Below are positions 1 to 4,400 of a DNA stretch of 6,850 bases, in pieces. Made by a program: the position numbers and the translations under genes. The stretch comes from CAYURR01 sp964446745. Its GTDB lineage: Bacteria; Bacillota; Clostridia; Lachnospirales; WQUN01. The notes beneath the pieces are model-generated. The model had not been told where the DNA came from and did no database searches. It saw nothing but the letters and a program-made list of their open reading frames with translations. The stretch's first letter is position 1, and every line of letters begins with the position of its first letter. The stretch spans positions 1 through 6,850 of the forward strand of contig CAYURR010000158.1 in NCBI GenBank assembly GCA_964446745.1. Direction: 5' to 3'.

Positions 1-635
1 CTATGAGTGTAGGTAATATAAAAGCGGCGAAGGCTCTGTTGAACGAGCTTTTAGGTCACATATTCTTCTATTCGGGCTTTAAGTTCGAGATTATACGTTC
101 ACGCGTATTGGAGCTTATCGTGCTGCTGTCACGTGCGGCTGTAAAGGCCGGAGCGGATGCCGAGCTGATTTTTGGATTAAACTACGAATACATACACGAG
201 ATTGACCGGTTCGAGAATATCGAGGACCTGAGTTATTGGCTTTCCGCGATCATGAACCGGTTTACGGATTATGTGTTCAACTTCGCGGGGGTAAAGCATA
301 CCGACGTTATCTACAAGGCCACGGAATATATAAAGACACATTATATGCAAAAGATCAGCCTTGAGGACGTGGCACGGTATGTGTACCTGAGCCCGCCGTA
401 TTTCTCAAAGATATTTAAAGAGGAAACGGGCGGAAATTTCAATACCTATTTAAATAACGTGCGGATTGAGCAGAGCAAGAAATATCTGCTTAACAATAAT
501 ATTGCCCTTGCAGACATCGCTAACATGGTAGGCTATGAGGATCAGAGTTACTTTTCAAAGGTATTTAAGAAGGTAACGGGTCTATCGCCTCTAAGGTTCA
601 GGCAATCGAGGGGTAAAAAATCACAAGGAGGATAA
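1..635 (+). CDS. AraC-family transcriptional regulator, PocR-associated type (5' partial)
   Basis: This is the C-terminal 210 residues of a DNA-binding regulator. Counting from the first visible Met (position 3), residues 1-95 form a helical segment with motifs such as GHIFFYSG, LELIVLLSRAA and IFGLNY. From memory, this segment follows the PocR sensory domain in clostridial regulators. Residues about 103-203 are a full AraC-type double helix-turn-helix: the first unit is about 119-143 (SLEDVARYVYLSPPYFSKIF), the second about 169-193 with the signature GYEDQSYFSKVFKK, then TGLSPLRFR. Nothing marks position 3 as a true start. There is no room for a ribosome site, and family members are usually much longer, so the gene most likely began upstream with a sensory domain. 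It ends with TAA one base before the corrinoid protein gene, so it probably shares that transcript and may control the methyl-transfer operon. The AraC family call is very secure. The PocR association and the regulatory target are inferred from resemblance and context. Confidence 0.93.
   Translation, partial: MSVGNIKAAKALLNELLGHIFFYSGFKFEIIRSRVLELIVLLSRAAVKAGADAELIFGLNYEYIHEIDRFENIEDLSYWLSAIMNRFTDYVFNFAGVKHTDVIYKATEYIKTHYMQKISLEDVARYVYLSPPYFSKIFKEETGGNFNTYLNNVRIEQSKKYLLNNNIALADIANMVGYEDQSYFSKVFKKVTGLSPLRFRQSRGKKSQGG
625..631 (+). promoter_or_regulatory. Shine-Dalgarno site of the corrinoid protein gene
   Basis: AAGGAGG sits 5 bases before the ATG at 637 and inside the last codons of the upstream regulator, whose TAA is at 633-635. 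This fixes the start of the corrinoid gene and suggests that its translation is coupled to that of the regulator. Confidence 0.85.
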
Positions 636-636
636 C

Positions 637-1275
637 ATGAGCATTTGTCTGGAAATTTCTGAAGCACTCCAAAAGGGTAAGGCTAAAATCGTAAAGGAAT
701 TGGTTGAAAAGGCTCTGTCCGAGGGCATAGGCGCATCGACTGTACTTAGCGAGGGCTTGCTCTCCGGTATGGATATCATCGGCGAGAAGTTCAAAAACAA
801 CGAGGTATATGTACCCGAGGTTTTGATCGCAGCACGTGCTATGAATGCAGGTATGGAAATACTCAAGCCACAGCTGGCGGAGAGCGGAGCGAAGTCCATC
901 GGCAAGGTAGCTATCGGTACCGTAAAGGGCGACCTGCATGATATCGGCAAGAACCTTGTGCGCATGATGATCGAGGGCAAGGGCATCGACGTTGTGGATC
1001 TCGGCGTAGACGTATCGGCTGAAAAATTCATGGAAGCATATAAGAACGAGGGCGTACAGGTAATTGCATGCTCAGCTCTGCTGACAACCACAATGAGCGA
1101 GATGAAGCGTGTTGTAGACATCTTCACCGAAGAAGGCCTGCGTGACAAGGTCACCATCATGGTCGGCGGCGCTCCGATCACCCAGAGCTTCTGCGAAAAC
1201 ATCGGCGCAGACTACTATGCAGCTGACGCGGCTTCGGCAGCGGATATCGCTAAGCAAGTACTTACAAAGGCTTAA
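637..1275 (+). CDS. Methyltransferase-cognate corrinoid (B12-binding) protein
   Basis: This 212-residue cytoplasmic protein carries a methyl group on a cobamide cofactor, between a substrate:corrinoid methyltransferase and a second methyltransferase that passes the methyl to a C1 carrier such as tetrahydrofolate. Residues 1-85 form the helical cap domain, with the family stretch GMDIIGEKFKNNEVYVPEVL (44-63). From about 88 comes the Rossmann-like cobalamin domain. It has the DxHxxG motif as DLHDIG (99-104), where His101 is the expected lower axial cobalt ligand, then the SxL element SALL (146-149) and the GG element VGGAP (176-180). Length and domain order are typical of the MtmC/MtbC/MttC/MtgC group. 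The sequence does not show whether the substrate is a methylamine, methanol, glycine betaine or a methoxylated aromatic, and no partner methyltransferase lies in the window, so no gene symbol is given. It has a strong ribosome site, ends in tandem TAA stops (1273-1278), and is followed by a hairpin. Confidence 0.95.
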   Translation: MSICLEISEALQKGKAKIVKELVEKALSEGIGASTVLSEGLLSGMDIIGEKFKNNEVYVPEVLIAARAMNAGMEILKPQLAESGAKSIGKVAIGTVKGDLHDIGKNLVRMMIEGKGIDVVDLGVDVSAEKFMEAYKNEGVQVIACSALLTTTMSEMKRVVDIFTEEGLRDKVTIMVGGAPITQSFCENIGADYYAADAASAADIAKQVLTKA

Positions 1276-1295
1276 TAACAAATAGATAGATATAC

Positions 1296-1345
1296 ATACA
1301 AAGGGATATTGTTGGTCAGTAATGACCGGCAATATCCCTTTGTAT
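1296..1345 (+). terminator. Long hairpin after the corrinoid gene, probable transcription terminator
   Basis: The arms 1296-1311 and 1330-1345 are perfect 16-bp reverse complements. Inside them, T1312-T1313 can pair with G1328-G1329 as G-U wobbles, and GGTCA (1314-1318) pairs with TGACC (1323-1327). The result is a continuous 23-bp stem closed by a GTAA tetraloop of the GNRA class. Beyond one mismatch, TATA at 1291-1294 can pair with TATA at 1347-1350. It begins about 20 bases after the corrinoid stop. There is no clean T-run: the 3' side reads CCCTTTGTATATATA. It may therefore be an imperfect intrinsic terminator, an mRNA 3'-end stabiliser, or a bidirectional structure. The hairpin is seen directly; its role is inferred. 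Confidence 0.65.
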
Positions 1346-1425
1346 ATATAGTGTTCATATGTAAATCAAAACCAGTCGTTTGCCGTCGAGTAAAATAAAC
1401 AGTGATAGTGTTCGGTATTATTGTA

Positions 1426-1434
1426 TGGTAAAAT
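1426..1434 (+). promoter_or_regulatory. Candidate extended -10 promoter element for the giant peptidase gene
   Basis: TGG directly precedes TAAAAT (1429-1434), matching the extended -10 pattern TGnTATAAT with one change in the hexamer. It lies about 48 bases before the TTG start and downstream of the hairpin, where a promoter for a separate unit is expected. No good -35 hexamer is seen at 16-18 bases spacing (the 17-base position reads TAGTGT), so this is tentative. The rest of 1351-1466 is AT-rich and shows nothing else convincing. Confidence 0.3.
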
Positions 1435-1468
1435 GTTATCATTAGTTCAAGGAATTTATTAAGCCAAT

Positions 1469-1484
1469 GGGGGGCGTTATTTTG
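1469..1484 (+). promoter_or_regulatory. Ribosome binding site and TTG start of the giant peptidase gene
   Basis: A run of six G (1469-1474) can pair with the anti-Shine-Dalgarno sequence and lies 7 bases before TTG at 1482, which is ideal spacing. From this TTG the protein begins MTKKLQTAIS, a classic signal-peptide start. An in-frame ATG at 1467 would add five residues (MGGVI), but its best ribosome site is a weak AAGGA (1449-1453) 13 bases away. The G-run is then more likely to be the ribosome site than codons. TTG is preferred; ATG is not excluded. Confidence 0.55.
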
Positions 1485-4400
1485 ACAAAAAAGCTTCAGA
1501 CTGCAATAAGCGTATTATTAGCACTGACATTGATCATCTTTCCAACAACCTCGACTATGGTGGTGAGAGGGGAAACAGTTTTTAATGAACCCGAGCCACA
1601 GGCTTTCTTCCCAGAAGAAGCGGACGAGCCCGAGGCAGCTGTCTCTGAAACGGTTACATTACTGCCGCCACAGCCCGTTCCCGTTATGCCTTTGGCCGGA
1701 TTCCCCATAGAGTATAATACGGAACGGAAATTTCAAACGCCTGTTAAAGACCAAGGGCAGGTCGATTTATGCTGGGCTTATTCAAGTGTGGACGCTATGG
1801 AAGCGTCTACCTATAAAAACTTGGGTGCACCCATATATTTTTCGATTAACCATATTACACATGCGACAAGTAACGCTGGAGGGAACACTTATGGCTATGG
1901 TCGCTCTCCAAGCTCCGCCGGACATCAAAGTATGGTAGCTTCTTATCTTATGAGAGGGAATATAAACGGCGCGGTGGATGCGGGAACAGACCCCATATCC
2001 GAACGGCCATTGAGCATACCTTCCCGGGATATATCCTTAACTGCGGCTATCCCCGCAAAGTACTTTATTCCGGGCATTTATCAAATAACTGACGCCGCCA
2101 TGCCCTCTGCAGCGCGGATTAACATTGTAAAGCAAGCACTTATGGATTACGGTGCCGTTACCACGAATTTTCCGGCACCTCAAGGAGGAGGCTTCAACGC
2201 GACGTACAGCAGCCTGAATGGTGGCGGGGGTGGAGCTCATTCGGTTACCATAGTTGGTTGGGATGATACATATGACAGAAACAAATTTAACAACCGCCCG
2301 TCCGGAGACGGGGCATGGCTTGTAAAGAATTCGTGGGGAAAACTGTGGGGTGACAATGGATATTTTTGGGTATCCTATGATCACAACATCGCAACAACCG
2401 AATGCTTTGTTTTTGAACCGGCACGTTCACTTCCCACGGATATAAACTTATATGAAAACGACATTCCCGGAGTGTGGGGATATTATACGCCTGTATATTA
2501 TGGTGCCAATATTTTTAATGCAAGTGACCCCGGTGAGATTTTGACGGGCATCAGGGCCTTCTTTAACACGCCCGGTGAGGAGGTTTCGATTTATTTCATT
2601 CCCGATTACATGGGAACCGACGATTTGCAGGACATCAGTAGTGGGCGGATTCAACCCTTGGTAAAATACGCTCCGTCAAAGGCCGGATTTCACTCCATAC
2701 CCATTCCCATCGAAAAACAGCAAGCTGTGGGTAAAAGCTTTGCGTTGGTAGCGCTTTATCCGGGCGGTAAAATGCCTATTTCAAGGCAAAACATAGGTAC
2801 GTCTTATATTTACTCTTTCGGTAGTTGGAAACAATCCACGTATACAGCAGGGTTAAAAGGTGAAACAAAATCAGGGGATGCCGTAACCTACAGTATAACG
2901 GCCTCGGGAGCGGTTTCTTTTAACGAGCCGGAGTTTGTATATACGAGGCCTCCTGAAAAAACTGTCAAGATTACCAACACGGGCCGGGCTGCTGTTACGC
3001 TAAACCAAATTACCGCTCAAAAATACGAGATAGGTGCATTATCTAAATCCAGTATCTCTCCCGGCGAAACCGCTGCATTTACTGTCTACCCAAAACCCAA
3101 TTTACCTTTGGGTGAAAACAGCGAAACGATTACCATAACTGGTAGCAATGGGGTAAAGTCTGTTGTAGAGGTGAAATATACAAAGGCATGGGGCACATTA
3201 TCTTTTACCAATCATTTGGCAGGGTTTACATCGGCAGAATCAAAAACCGTCACCATCACTAATACAAGCAAGCAAGCGATTGTTCTCAATCAACCTACCG
3301 CGAGCAATTTTGACATTGGCCCGATCTCGGCAACGAATGTACCGGCCGGAGGAAGCGCAACCTTTACTATAAGCCCCAAGGTGGGTATACCCGTCGCCAT
3401 TTATAACGAGACCATCAATATTACCTGGGATAGTAGCGAAACTACGGCTTTTATAGCCAATGTGCGAGTAGACAACCACGGGCTTTCGATTGAGCATCTG
3501 GGAGAACCGTTTGGCCCATTTTCGGTTGGGTACGGGAATGTAAGTTCTCAAACCTTTAGATTAACCAATACCGGTTTGGTAAATCTTAGAATTATTGGTC
3601 TGGAATATACTAATGCCCAACTGGGATTCCGTGCAGGAAGTTGGAATAGTAGTGAGGTAATACCGCCAGGCAGTTACAAAGATTTTGGATTCTCGCCCGC
3701 CAGCAATCTTGGGCAAGGTGATTATAGTCCTTCCATCACTATAAAAGCTACGGAACATGATACTGGATCAACTGAAACAGTACGCGCAACCTGTGAAGTA
3801 CCGTTTACCGTTTTGCCCGCAAGCCAAGCCGTGCGAAAAGTGGAATTTACGGGATCAAACCATTTTGGTGTCCGTAAAACGGGGTATAGTCAACCCCCTG
3901 CACAAACCATTACTATGATAAATAACAGTACCACGCAATTACGATATTCGTTTAATCCCGACGCAATTGCTTCAAATAATCTTGTACCAAGATACTTCGA
4001 TCTGACAGGCGTAGGCTGGACCATAAACGGATGGGCGGATGCCTCTATCGGAGGATACCGTCAAGTCACGGTACGGCCAAAAGCCGGACTTGCGGCAGGG
4101 AGCTACAGCGAGACATTTACCTTATATGATAGAAACTCAATCTCTCCAGTGGGAAACTTTACTGCGGAATTCATTGTTGCCGACGATTCGGTTTATAAAA
4201 TTAGTGCATCGTCATTGGTACCTTTTGATCCGATGATGGAGGGCAGCACGCCGCCCGCAGCGCAAACTGTGACCATCTCTAACATCGGTAACGAACCGAT
4301 TACGCTAACACAACCATCCGCCACCGCCTTTGACATAGGCAATCTATCTACAGTCAATTTGCCCGTAGGAGGGGATGCCACTTTCACAGTGCGGCCCAAA

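Noticed and set aside
598..1332. Overlapping - strand frames across the corrinoid gene (598-939, 621-1202, 1072-1332)
   Set aside because: They are antisense to a clear, complete B12-binding protein and have no recognisable motifs. They are shadows of the real gene.
1432..1443. Short palindrome AATG-TTAT-CATT near the candidate promoter, considered as an operator
   Set aside because: Four-base arms in AT-rich DNA are expected by chance. There is no second copy or conserved spacing to support it.
2182..2188. Strong internal AAGGAGG sequence
   Set aside because: It encodes QGGG within the peptidase domain and is followed by no suitable start codon, so it is coincidental coding sequence.
4039..4236. 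65-codon + strand frame inside repeat 4
   Set aside because: It lies out of frame inside the giant gene, with no supporting motif. The correct frame reads through it with repeat motifs intact.
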